A stretch of 64,000 bases of DNA from Arenibacter certesii DSM 19833 (GTDB taxonomy: Bacteria > Bacteroidota > Bacteroidia > Flavobacteriales > Flavobacteriaceae), in assembly GCF_000429545.1 (NCBI RefSeq), contig NZ_AUCB01000009.1, positions 62,001 through 126,000 on the forward strand, in the 5' to 3' direction. Both the position numbers and the translations under genes were made by a program. The stretch's first letter is position 1; every line of letters begins with the position of its first letter. The notes under the pieces are model-generated. The model had not been told where the DNA came from. It saw only the letters and a list, made by a program, of their open reading frames with translations, and did no database searches. Shown here piece by piece: positions 36,792 to 46,800 of this stretch.

Positions 36792-39700
36792 TTATAGGGA
36801 TAATTGAAGTCCAAAAGAGTACGATCTTCTAAATGGATAAACTCTTCCAAAGCTAGAGGTATCATTGGTTCCAGCGTTGGTATAGTCAACTTCTGGATCT
36901 ACTGGAATTTGTACTCCACTAATTTCAAATAAGTTTTCACCACTTAGATATAATCTTAATTTGTTCACTCTTAATTTGTTTAACACCGATTCTGGAAAAG
37001 AGTAACCTAGGGTAATGTTCTTCATACGTAGGTAAGACATATTAAGCAAATACTTAGTCTGTGGCAAAAAGTTCATTGAACTATTACTCTGGCCCTGATC
37101 GTTTGGTCTAGGGTAGTACGCGTTAGTGTTCTCAGGAGTCCAATGATCTAATTGGTGCTCATACCATCCTTCGCCGTATCTGTATCCTGGGATAAACACC
37201 GGACCATTAGCCCAGAAATCACGTTTTCCTACCCCTTGCATAAATACGCTAAGGTCTATGCCTTTAAAATCGGCACCCAATTGAATACCGTACTGATATC
37301 TAGGAGTTGAATTACCAATTACCTTCATGTCTCCAGAATCTCCAACAGTTCTACTGCCATAATCTATAACTCCATCTCCATTAAGGTCTTTAAACTTTAC
37401 ATCACCAGGGCCATATTTAAACCAACCGTTGGTTTCAAAAAGACTTTGATCTGCAACCCCATTGGCGTAAGAGCCATCAGAATTAAAGTCGTCTTCAGTG
37501 AAGAATCTATCCGTTTCATATCCCCAAATTTCTCCTAGGACTTTACCTTCATAATTAGAGGTGATACCTTTTGTAGTGTTTGAGTATTTTGTTAGTTTTT
37601 CTTTAAAATCTGTCAAGGTAACCAATGCACTTACTTTAAGGTCATTGTCAAACTGGTGTTTGTAATCCAAGCTCAGCTCCCAACCCTTGGTCTGTAACTC
37701 TCCGTAATTACGTCTTGGAGAAGAAGTTCCAAAGCTGCTGGGAAGGGTTATTCCGGAACTGTGCATGTCACTAACCGTTCTCTCGTACCAGTCAAAGGTC
37801 ATTCCAAGTTTGTTGTTGAAAAATCTAGCATCCAAACCAACATCTAAAGTGGTCACCGTTTCCCAAGTTAAAGAGGAAGGCAACGCGCCTGGAGTTCCTA
37901 CAGTAACTTGATTGTTTCCATCTATTAGCCATTCAGAAGAACTAGAGGACATAATTCTATAAATACTGGATAAATAGGTATTTTGGTTTCCTACTGAACC
38001 ATAAGAAGCTCTTAGTTTTAAGAAGGAAAGTGTTGGATATAAAGACTCCATGAAATTCTCTTCAGTTAGGATATAATCCTGCAGATACAGAAGGGAAAGA
38101 ACCCCATTTTTTGTCAGATGATAACCTAGACGAACCATCATACCTAGCATTTAGTTCCAATAGTAACTTATTTTTGTAGGCGTAGTTAATTCTTCCAAAG
38201 AAACCTAAAGTGTTCCATTTGTTTCTATCTCCTCCAATAAACATATCTCCAGTTGCCAGTGCTAATTCTCCTTGGTCTGGATTTAGAAGATTTCTTCTTT
38301 GGGAGTAGTGGTGCCAATAATCATATTTTTCCATATCCCCTCCAAAGGTGAATTTAAACTCGTGATCATCAAAAGCCTTATCGTAAACTAGATATGCTTT
38401 TGCGGTATTTCTTCTGCTCCAACTAGAGTTGTATTGTACACGGTCATAAGCAGAGCTACTATAAGGTACATAAGAAAAATCGGCACCCTGTGCCCAAAAG
38501 TTATAGGCATATAAAGTTCCTCCAACCTGCTTTTCGTGGTCTTCAACCCTGTCATGGGTAAAGTCAAAATTAATGGCTAAATCTTCAATAGGGGTTATGG
38601 TAGTTCCTAAATTAATACGAGATAAGCTAGAGTTATTTTCGTTCATTTTAGCCTGTTCCACTTCTGAAATATGATTTCTAAACGGTTTACCGTCTACAGT
38701 ACCATATGGATAGAATGCCGGCCATCTAGTAGTGTAGTACCATGCATCATAAGTTGCAGAGCCAAACTTAAATGGATCTGTTTGTGAAGAGTTATTATGC
38801 ATCACTTTAGCTCTGATATCTAACCAGTCCGTTATAGTAGAATTAATACTAAGGTTTAAGTTATATCGCTCATAAGTATCGGGATTTGTTTTATACACCC
38901 CACCTTGGTTCAGGTACCCCAATCCAAGATAGTAAGTAGTGTTTTCTCCTCCTCCGGTAAGCGAAAAATCTTGCTTTTGCTGTGGAGCCCACTCTTTAAC
39001 AAACAGTTTGCTAGGATTCCAAGACCTATAGAAAAACTAGTTTCCGTCCCTTATTTCATAATCTCTACCTTCAACCATTTCCATCCCTAAGTCCTGTCCG
39101 CCATATTGTGCTTCCCAATCCCTCATTTTTTCAATAGCCAATTGGTCTATTCTCATCCCTACTACGCCAAAGGATTTTAAAGATGGAATTCTTCTATTAA
39201 CGGCAGCAAACGCCATTTCGGCACCATCAGCTGCAGGTGCTACTTTAGGGGTAACCGTAGGGGTCGCCCATGAAAAGTTGTTAGAATAGTTGACTGATGG
39301 AGCTCTATTCTTTCTCCCTTTTTTGGTAGTAATTAAAATAACTCCCCAAGCTCCCCTTGATCCATAGATAGAGGTAGAGGCTGCATCCTTTAATACGGAT
39401 ATTTCCTCAATGTCTTCTGGGTTAATGGACTGTAAACTTGGGATTTCTACGTTATCTACCAAGATTAGTGGTTGTGCGCCGCCACCTGTACCTAAGGTGC
39501 CAACAGATCCCCTTAGTTTAATAGTAGGATTTTCTCCGATCTGTCCACTTGGAGACGTTATAGTAAGTCCAGGAGTAGCTCCCTGTAGCCCTCTAGCTAC
39601 GTCGGTAATGGGTCTAGAGGTGAGTACCTCGGTATCTACCCCGGTCACAGCTCCAGTTACATTTCTTTTTTTCTGACTTCCATATCCAACTACAACTACC

Positions 39701-40017
39701 TCATCCAAGCCTTCTACATTGGTCTGAAGGGTAATGGTGAAGTTGGTTTTGTTCCCTACCGTGATTTCCTGTTGTAGAAATCCTAAGGAAGAAAATACAA
39801 GTACAGTATTACCACTTTCTGGTACCTGAAGTGAAAATTTTCCGTCAAAATCGGATATGGTACCGTTAGATGTGTTTTTCACGTAAATTCCTGCTCCAGG
39901 AATGGGCACCCCTTCAGGGTCGTAAATCTCCCCTGTAACGGTTTTGGTCTGTCCCCATACTTGTATGGAACACAGGAGCGCCAAGAACAAAAATGATTTT
40001 TGAAATCTTTTTTCCAT
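36792..40017 (-). pseudogene. SusC/RagA TonB-dependent transporter with an in-frame stop and a frameshift
   Basis: A full-length SusC gene, about 1074 codons once repaired. The start has a signal peptide ending VWGQ, a carboxypeptidase-regulatory-like domain (about 25-105), the linker EGLDEVVVVGYGSQKKRNVTG and a plug domain (to about 240) with SIYGSRGAWGVILITTKKG. Lesion one: TAG at 39037-39039 after GRDYEIRDGN; the same frame continues directly as FFYRSWNPSKLFVKEWAPQQ, normal SusC sequence. Lesion two: near 38070-38080 one extra base shifts the frame; the first frame ends SVSAGLYPN and a stop, the second resumes ILTEENFMESLYPTLSFLK, so the original was close to SVSAGYILTEENF. The C-terminal barrel end, YPFRRSYSFGLQLSL, is intact. 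Two separate lesions suggest true decay, but assembly error is possible. SusD follows by 7 bases. Confidence 0.85.
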
Positions 40018-40159
40018 AATCTGTGTTAGTTTAATTAGTTAGTCTAAATCGTTTCAAAACGAGTAATAAAAAAGGTCCTGTTAAATGCAATTTTTTAGGT
40101 AATCTTAAGTCGTTAATTTTAGGTTAATAAAATATTCAATTACGAGTTTTACTTGCTCA

Positions 40160-40253
40160 TTTGCAATGCAGTTTTTTGCGATTTATTAGAATATGTAATC
40201 CTACGCCTTTCAAAAATAGGCAATAATTAGAATTATTTGCAATTTTTTGCAAT
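40160..40253. promoter_or_regulatory. Cluster of TTTGCAAT direct repeats, candidate operator
   Basis: Exact TTTGCAAT occurs at 40160-40167, 40236-40243 and 40246-40253, with a one-mismatch copy TTTGCGAT at 40175-40182. The last two are exactly 10 bases apart, one DNA turn, so would present the same face. They lie between the divergent susC and DeoR-type genes and overlap the -33 region of the candidate susC promoter. DeoR-family proteins often bind direct repeats, so this is the probable operator. Confidence 0.5.
40211..40218 (-). promoter_or_regulatory. Candidate -7 element of the susC promoter
   Basis: TATTTTTG on the minus strand fits TAnnTTTG. A TTG (minus strand, 40240-40242) lies 21 bases upstream, a reasonable -33 distance, and is inside the TTTGCAAT repeats. 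It would give a leader of nearly 190 bases before the susC start, which is long but not rare for susC genes. Confidence 0.4.
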
Positions 40254-40301
40254 TATTTTTCTATTTTTATTCAGTTTGCTGCAAGCGGATGATTAATTGT
40301 T

Positions 40302-40309
40302 TATATTTG
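40302..40309 (+). promoter_or_regulatory. Candidate -7 promoter element for the DeoR-type regulator
   Basis: TATATTTG matches TAnnTTTG and ends 17 bases before the ATG at 40327. A TTTG at 40275-40278 lies 23 bases upstream of it, slightly long for the -33 element. Confidence 0.5.
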
Positions 40310-40326
40310 TTATTATAGTTATAATT

Positions 40327-41076
40327 ATGTTAAAGGCAGAAAGACAGCAAATCATTTTAAATGAGGTTAGAAGGCATAATAGGGTGTTATTACCCGATAT
40401 GGCCGACCTCGTTAATGTGTCCGTTGACACAGTTAGGCGAGATATTACTGAATTGCATCGGAAAAAGAAGCTGAAAAAAGTACATGGGGGTGCTATTTCC
40501 TTGGGCTTTCATAATTATAATTTTCAGGGAGTTGAAATATATTCCAAAGATGAGAAATCAATAATAGGAGAAAAGGCAATAACCTTATTAAGGGATGGAC
40601 AGGTTATACTGTTGACCGGTGGAACCACTAATATGGAAATGGCCAGGTTGTTGCCCACCAATTTAAAATTAACCTGTTTTACGCCTAGTCTGCCGGTGGC
40701 TACGCAACTACTGACAAAACCGAATGTAGAAATAATTTTTATTGGTGGAAGAGTCTCCAAGGATTCTCAGATCACCGTAGGAGGTAGTGCTATTCATATG
40801 TTATCCGAGTTTTCGGTTGATCTGTGTTTTTTAGGAACTCATTCCATTGATCTATCATATGGATTATCGGAATTTGACTGGGAGATTGTGCAGTTAAAGA
40901 AATCGATGATTAAAGCCTCCCGAAAAATAGTGGCCCCTGTGATATCAGAAAAACTAAATACCATTCAGCGTTACAAGATTTGCGATATAGAAGGTATTGA
41001 TACATTGATAACCGAATTAGATCCCGAAAATCCGCTACTGGATATGTATAGGAACAAGAGATTTAATATACTATAA
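40327..41076 (+). CDS. DeoR/GlpR family transcriptional repressor
   Basis: 249-residue regulator. Residues 1-55 are the DeoR winged helix-turn-helix (MLKAERQQIILNEVRRHNRV, then VNVSVDTVRRDITELHRKKK), and the rest is the sugar-phosphate-sensing domain with VILLTGGTTNMEMARLLP, NVEIIFIGGRVSKDSQITVGG and DLCFLGTHSIDLSYGLSEFD. Proteins of this kind repress sugar genes and are released by a phosphorylated sugar. The frame extends to a GTG or similar codon at 40297, but the ATG at 40327 gives the family N-terminus and follows a TAnnTTTG element. Divergent from susC, with TTTGCAAT repeats between, and upstream of murQ on the same strand (229-base gap). A MurNAc or GlcNAc phosphate would be the natural effector; this is inference. 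Confidence 0.9.
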   Translation: MLKAERQQIILNEVRRHNRVLLPDMADLVNVSVDTVRRDITELHRKKKLKKVHGGAISLGFHNYNFQGVEIYSKDEKSIIGEKAITLLRDGQVILLTGGTTNMEMARLLPTNLKLTCFTPSLPVATQLLTKPNVEIIFIGGRVSKDSQITVGGSAIHMLSEFSVDLCFLGTHSIDLSYGLSEFDWEIVQLKKSMIKASRKIVAPVISEKLNTIQRYKICDIEGIDTLITELDPENPLLDMYRNKRFNIL

Positions 41077-41305
41077 GATGAGACGGTTTAATGGCTGTTT
41101 TATAGGATTTAAAATTATCGAGAGTTGGTTTATGGAGGTGTAAAATGCAAGAGATTATCAAGAAATAAGAATTATTTAGAAGTTCAATTTCTTTATTAGT
41201 AGACTTAGGTAAAGTATCTTTAGCACCTTTTTTAAGCCTAGTTTAAGATTATAATACCAAGAGATCAGCTTTAATTTATTAGTAAACACTACAATTTTAT
41301 TAAGT

Positions 41306-42121
41306 ATGTCAGAGTATAAGAGAATTACCGAAATGCCTTCTAACTTCAATGACCTGGAATTTATGGATACCAATGTTATCCTTTCCAGTATTAATGAAGA
41401 GGACAAGAAAATTGCAGCGGCGGTAGAAAAGGAAATTCCTTCCATTACTAAATTGGTAGATGCCCTGGTGGAAAGATTTAATAAAGGGGGACGTATGTTC
41501 TACATCGGAGCAGGTACTAGCGGGAGATTGGGTATTTTGGATGCCTCAGAGATTCCGCCCACATATGGGATGCCTTACGACCGTGTTATTGGTCTAATAG
41601 CAGGTGGAGATATTGCCATCCGAAAAGCAGTGGAAAATGCAGAGGATGATCCCGACCAAGCTTGGAAAGATCTTATAGCCTATGGTATTAATGAAAATGA
41701 TGCTGTTGTTGGAATAGCCGCCTCGGGAACCACCCCTTACGTTATTGGTGGGGTGAAAGAAGCAAAAGCCAAGGGTTTGCTTACCGCATGTGTTACCAAT
41801 AATCCAGGCTCTCCATTAGCAGAAGCAGTTGAAATTCCCATTGCGGTAAATGTAGGTCCAGAATTCGTTACCGGAAGTACAAGAATGAAAAGTGGTACCT
41901 CCCAGAAATTAGTCCTCAATATGATATCTACTGCCCTAATGATCAAAATTGGGAGAGTAAAGGGAAACAAGATGGTGAATATGCAGCTCAGTAATATAAA
42001 ACTTGTAGACCGTGGTACCCGATATTTAGTAGAGGAACTTAACTTGGATTATAAGGAGGCCGAAACTTTGTTAAAAAAATTTGGTTCCGTTAAAAAGGTA
42101 ATAGATGCCCAAAAAGGCTAG
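41306..42121 (+). CDS. murQ: N-acetylmuramic acid 6-phosphate etherase
   Basis: Cleaves the lactyl ether of MurNAc-6-phosphate, giving GlcNAc-6-phosphate and D-lactate, in the cytoplasm. 271 residues, slightly shorter than E. coli MurQ (298). It is a SIS-fold protein with the sugar-phosphate loop GRMFYIGAGTSGRLGILDASE, the MurQ signature IPPTYG, GIAASGTTPYVIGGV and the second conserved stretch VGPEFVTGSTRMKSGTSQKLVLNM, with the catalytic glutamates in DASEIPP and in the NAEDD segment. It uses the product of AnmK, encoded at 22375. No MurNAc-PTS or MurK kinase gene is present in the window. Likely under control of the DeoR-type gene just upstream. Its end is 2 bases from the end of the convergent cytochrome gene. 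Confidence 0.96.
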   Translation: MSEYKRITEMPSNFNDLEFMDTNVILSSINEEDKKIAAAVEKEIPSITKLVDALVERFNKGGRMFYIGAGTSGRLGILDASEIPPTYGMPYDRVIGLIAGGDIAIRKAVENAEDDPDQAWKDLIAYGINENDAVVGIAASGTTPYVIGGVKEAKAKGLLTACVTNNPGSPLAEAVEIPIAVNVGPEFVTGSTRMKSGTSQKLVLNMISTALMIKIGRVKGNKMVNMQLSNIKLVDRGTRYLVEELNLDYKEAETLLKKFGSVKKVIDAQKG

Positions 42122-42123
42122 CA

Positions 42124-42528
42124 CTACTTTTTCTGGATTTTAGAGACTTCTTCCGGGGTAACAAAGTCTTTGCCTTTGTTGCCCCAAGAATTGAGTATGT
42201 AGTTCATTACATCGGCTATTTCCTCGTCATCCAATCCCATCGCAGGCATGGTATTATTATAAGTAATACCATTGACCACTATTTCTCCTTGTTGGCCAAA
42301 TTTTATGCCCCGTATACTTTCTTCCCTATTTTTTAATAAGTAATCTGATTTGGCCAATGGTGGGAAAGTCTTCTCTACACCCTTCCCATTGGGTAAATGG
42401 CAGGTAACACAAAAATCAGAATAAATATCCGCTCCTCGTTTAATGCTTTCCTCTAGCGCTTTATCTTGTGAAAGAAAAAGGGTAAGGGTAATTAGTGCAC
42501 TTATATAGGTTATTATTATAAACTTCAT
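42124..42528 (-). CDS. Exported c-type cytochrome, single haem
   Basis: 134-residue protein with an N-terminal signal (MKFIIITYISALITLTLFLS) and one haem attachment site CVTCH at about residues 40-44. The sixth ligand is probably the methionine in NTMPAMGLDDEEIADVMNYIL, the standard class I cytochrome c ending. It is a short periplasmic or anchored electron carrier. It lies 115 bases downstream of a PQQ-dependent sugar dehydrogenase gene on the same strand. Such pairs are common: the dehydrogenase passes electrons to the cytochrome, which links to the terminal oxidase. Confident for the family; the partnership is inferred. Confidence 0.9.
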   Translation of the reverse strand: MKFIIITYISALITLTLFLSQDKALEESIKRGADIYSDFCVTCHLPNGKGVEKTFPPLAKSDYLLKNREESIRGIKFGQQGEIVVNGITYNNTMPAMGLDDEEIADVMNYILNSWGNKGKDFVTPEEVSKIQKK

Positions 42529-42643
42529 GGAGATTTTCTTAGCTATTTATATAGATTAGAGTTGCGTTTTATCCATTTAATGTGGGAGAGAGGCTTTGAG
42601 CTACTACCCCCACATTAGTATGATCTTATGTATTTAAAATAAA

Positions 42644-43765
42644 TTATATTTTTGGTACTAATTTATAAATGCCCTTGCCTTCTACTGAAACATAAATAAA
42701 TCCGTCTGGCGCCTGTTTTACATCACGAATCCTACCCAGATCGGGCATAAGCTTTTCGCGATACACCACTTTATTGTTTTTCAGTTCTAAGCGTTCCAAA
42801 TATTGGAATTTTAAAGATCCTATCAATAGACTTCCTTTCCAACTAGGATATTTATCACTGGTTACAAAAGTCATTCCGCTAGGGGCAATTGAAGGAACCC
42901 AGTAGTGAAGTGGATCTTCCATCCCTTTCTTTTTTGTCTGGTCGGTAATTGGGGTGCCACTATAATTTATTCCATAGGTAATCACTGGCCATCCGTAATT
43001 TTTACCTTTTCCTACAATATTTATTTCATCCCCGCCCTGTGGGCCGTGTTCATTTGTCCAGATATCTCCCGTATATGGGTTCTTAACCATTCCTTGCGGA
43101 TTGCGGTGACCGTAGCTGTAAATTGCAGTTTTTGCGCCCTCAGAATTAACAAATGGATTGTCAGACGGAATGCTTCCATCCCTATTTATGCGGTAAACTT
43201 TTCCTCCATCCTTTGTAATGTCCTGCGGATTCACATCCCGATCCCCACGATCTCCAATGGAAAAATATAAATATCCGTCATTGTCAAATTCAATCCTAGA
43301 ACCAAAATGTTGACCTTTAGTTGAGTTTGGACTTGCCTTATAGAGTACTTCGTTATTGGTTAAGCTATTGCCATTTAATTTTGCACGCATTATTGCGGTA
43401 TTACCTCCTTTGTCCTCCCCTTCTTCAGATGAGTATGAAATATATATCCAGCCGTTGTTTTTATAATCCGGATCTATAGCTATATCCAGCAACCCACCCT
43501 GTCCTCGGTTGTATATGGTAGGGGAGTTGTTGATGATAGATTTGTTGCCATCCTTAAAACGTATTAAATCCCCGGACTTTTCGGTAATCAGGATACTTCC
43601 ATCGGGCAAGAATGCCATTCCCCATGCAATTGGTAAATCATCTATAATGAGTTGTGGAGTGAAAGTTATTTTATCAGGCGTGCTCACTTCATTTTCACCC
43701 TGTTGCGCACAGGATAAATTTAATCCTAGGAGTACCAAGACGAGGAAGGAAATACTATTCTTCAT
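42644..43765 (-). CDS. PQQ-dependent sugar dehydrogenase (aldose sugar dehydrogenase type)
   Basis: 373-residue lipoprotein: signal MKNSISFLVLVLLGLNLS then Cys19 (LNLSC). The remainder is the six-bladed beta-propeller of soluble quinoprotein glucose dehydrogenase and YliI: GMAFLPDGSILITEKSGDLI, GQGGLLDIAIDPDYKNNGWIY, HFGSRIEFDNDGYLYFSIGD, SYGHRNPQGMVKNPYTGDIW, NEHGPQGGDEINIVGKGKNY and IAPSGMTFVTSDKYPSW. The catalytic histidine fits the HFGSR segment and the PQQ-binding arginines lie in GHRNPQG. It oxidises aldoses to lactones in the periplasm. The downstream gene for a c-type cytochrome is the likely electron acceptor. No PQQ synthesis gene is in the window, so cofactor supply cannot be judged. 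Confidence 0.9.
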   Translation of the reverse strand: MKNSISFLVLVLLGLNLSCAQQGENEVSTPDKITFTPQLIIDDLPIAWGMAFLPDGSILITEKSGDLIRFKDGNKSIINNSPTIYNRGQGGLLDIAIDPDYKNNGWIYISYSSEEGEDKGGNTAIMRAKLNGNSLTNNEVLYKASPNSTKGQHFGSRIEFDNDGYLYFSIGDRGDRDVNPQDITKDGGKVYRINRDGSIPSDNPFVNSEGAKTAIYSYGHRNPQGMVKNPYTGDIWTNEHGPQGGDEINIVGKGKNYGWPVITYGINYSGTPITDQTKKKGMEDPLHYWVPSIAPSGMTFVTSDKYPSWKGSLLIGSLKFQYLERLELKNNKVVYREKLMPDLGRIRDVKQAPDGFIYVSVEGKGIYKLVPKI

Positions 43766-43896
43766 ATTTAAACGTTTAATAATTAATAATTTGGCTTTAG
43801 ACGATAAAGATAATTATAAAATATAAGTATAAACTAGTACTACAAAATATACTTTGAACCCAAATCCAAATATATTTTGAAAAACCTACTTAACGT

Positions 43897-46800
43897 ATGC
43901 TATCACCCAAACCACGGCATTATTGGTATGTCGCATTTTTACTTCTGGTATCAATAGTATGCAGTTCTGCAATAGCAAAATCTGTTGTCCATAAAATGAC
44001 TGCTGATATTCCCTCAGCACTTAGTATTGTTAATTCCGAAGTAGCTTTAATGCTTGAAGCCGACAAGGAGCTTGCCCCTTTAAAAATTAAAGATTTAACG
44101 CTTTTACAACCGAATACCACCCCTGCTGTGATGTTCGCAACAATTATTACCAATGCGGATGCATATGATAATTGCAACAATGATGGTAGTTCCATGGCAA
44201 GCTATGCCCTATGTGGTGATTTTGATGATAGATTAGTGGCGTTACAGGGTTCCTACAGTAGTTATGATTGGCAACAATTTTCTCCTGGTAGCGGATGTAC
44301 TTTTAACGTGGATGATAAATGTGCCAATACCAATATAGGTTGCTGGAATACAATAAGTACCAACAATATATTTAACATAGATGCAAGCAGCATCAGTTCT
44401 TCCACCGGTGCAGGCTATAGGGTAAGAGTAAATGGAACGGGGCCGTATTATTACTTTAATGTAAAGAAAAGCACTATTACCCAAACTTTTGTAAAGAGAG
44501 ACTTTGTCTGTGGGACTCCTGGAAGGATTCAAATCACCAATCTATCTAGTTCCTATGAGTACAGTATAGATAATGGAATTGGTTTTGGGCCGTGGCAGGG
44601 AGCTATTTTTAGTGATTTGGTTCCTGGGACCTATGTAGTAAAAGCTAGATTGCAAAACACCCAAAATACTTGTGAATACCTATATGATCCCATTGTTATT
44701 GAACAAAGGGATATCGATATCGAAATGACCTATGTGGACGCCCAGTGTAGCGGGGATACTGGGAGTATTTCAGTGGCAGTGCGTAATGTGCCAGGACCCT
44801 ATAAATATACCTTATTGGATGCTAGTGGTTCTCCGCAAGAATTCACTTCATTTATAGCTGCCGATAATTATATTTTTAGTGCCGTTGGTTTTGGAACCTA
44901 CAGTGTTAGTGTAGAAACACAACAATGTAAAGGGGATACAGCTTTAGGAATTCCGCCCCCTTCCCAGGACCTGGATGTTAATGGAAATCCCATTGTGATC
45001 GGGGAAGGAATGGTTGCTATGGATGCATCAACGGAGGTCAATAATAGTTTTGGATGCAGCGTTGCCAGCGTAGATATTTCTGTTAAGACCTCAGGGGGAA
45101 CAGCACCATATACCTTTGTGGTAAACGGTACGGGTCCATCCAGTAGTGCTTATACTAGTGATGCAGTCTATACCGTAACTAGCCCTGGATCTTATGATTT
45201 TTTAATTACAGATAGCAAAGGGTGTACCATTACTGCATCTGCCAATGTAGAGGAATTAACTCCTCCAAACATCATGGTAAGTGGCATAGATGGTAACTGT
45301 ACCAACGGGGGGGCTAAATTAGATTTTAATGTGGTGGATGCAAAGGGGTATAACCTATCCTTTAGGGCATCGCCTAGTGATACTTGGAGTACCAATCCTA
45401 TGATTACCGTTCCAGCGGGCAGCTACCCTACCATACAAGTACGTTACCAACAAGGTGGTTTTGACTGTATTATGGATATGTCTAATTCTGTTACTGTTGC
45501 TACTACAGGAGCCATATCTGGAAATGCAGTAAAAATATTAGATAGGACATGTGATGGTATGGGTGGCCCCATTGGAGGACAAATTGAATTTCAAGGCCCT
45601 TTTTCGGGAGGTTCTGGCAGTGGCTATGTCTTTAGTGTTTCTGGAGATGCCCCCGTTAACTTTAGTACTAAGACGGTCTATAGTAATTTGGCTCCGGGGA
45701 CCTATACCCCAATAATAAGGGATAATGGTGGGTGTAGATTAGAACTGACCCCGATAACAATTAGTGATATAGATCCACCAAAAGCAATTTCTTTTTCCCA
45801 GAACAATATAAACTGTTCTGTGGGGACCGTAGATGTACAATTGACCGTAACTAGTAATCATTCAATTACAAAATATGAGGTGGTTGGCCCGGGTCCAAAT
45901 ATTGACAATGGGTCTAATGATACTTTTACTGGTTTAAATACTGCAACGGCATACCAATTTAGGGTAACTGATGTAAATGGTTGTACTTACACTAAAAGTT
46001 TTACGGCAGCAAATATTAGTTCTATACGGGCACGGGTTAAATCGGGTGGGGATACACAGGTCTGTACCGGAGCAACTGATGGTACTGGTAGTTTTATTAT
46101 AGACGGATTTGCCAATAGCTATACCTATACTATTAACGGTGGACCTGAAAGTGTGCCACAAAATAGTAGTGAAGTGGTGTTGCCACCATCTGGAATGGGA
46201 ACTTATGAAATTACGGTAACGGATATTGATACGGGGTGTACGGAAACCGCTTCCATTACTATTCTGGAGCCTTCCACCTTGTTATCATTAACGGGTACTG
46301 TTACAGATATGAGCTGTGCCAATAGTAACAGGGGTAGGGTAGTGGCCAATTCTACCGGTGGTTGGAGCAATCATAGATATACCTTAACACCGCCAACGGG
46401 GGCAGTTATTGGACCAACATCCAATAGAACGTTTGCAAATCTCAGCCAAGTAGGAGCATATACCATGACTGTTACTGACTCTGAGGGGTGTGTTGAAACA
46501 TTTAATTTTAACCTTACCTCCATAAGCGCTCCAACCCTTACACTGGATTCAGGAGCCTCAGATTTTTGCTTTATTCCTGGTACAGGGGCCACTGTAGCCG
46601 TGAGTTCTGCAGAAGGTAGCGCACCTTTGAGTAGCCATCAGTATCAAATTAATGGGATTACGTCTTGGCAGTCAAGTCCTGTATTCACTGGAGTGCCTCA
46701 AGGAAACCATACTATTCAGGTAAGGGATGGTAATAATTGTAGTCACAGTATAAATGTTACAGTGAGAGGTAGATTGCGGGTGACCACTGCTATAGAAAGC

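Noticed and set aside
38062-38922. Separate 286-codon gene within susC, starting with TTG
   Set aside because: Its sequence continues the upstream SusC fragment in the same frame across a TAG and is joined to the next fragment by a frameshift, so it is part of one broken gene.
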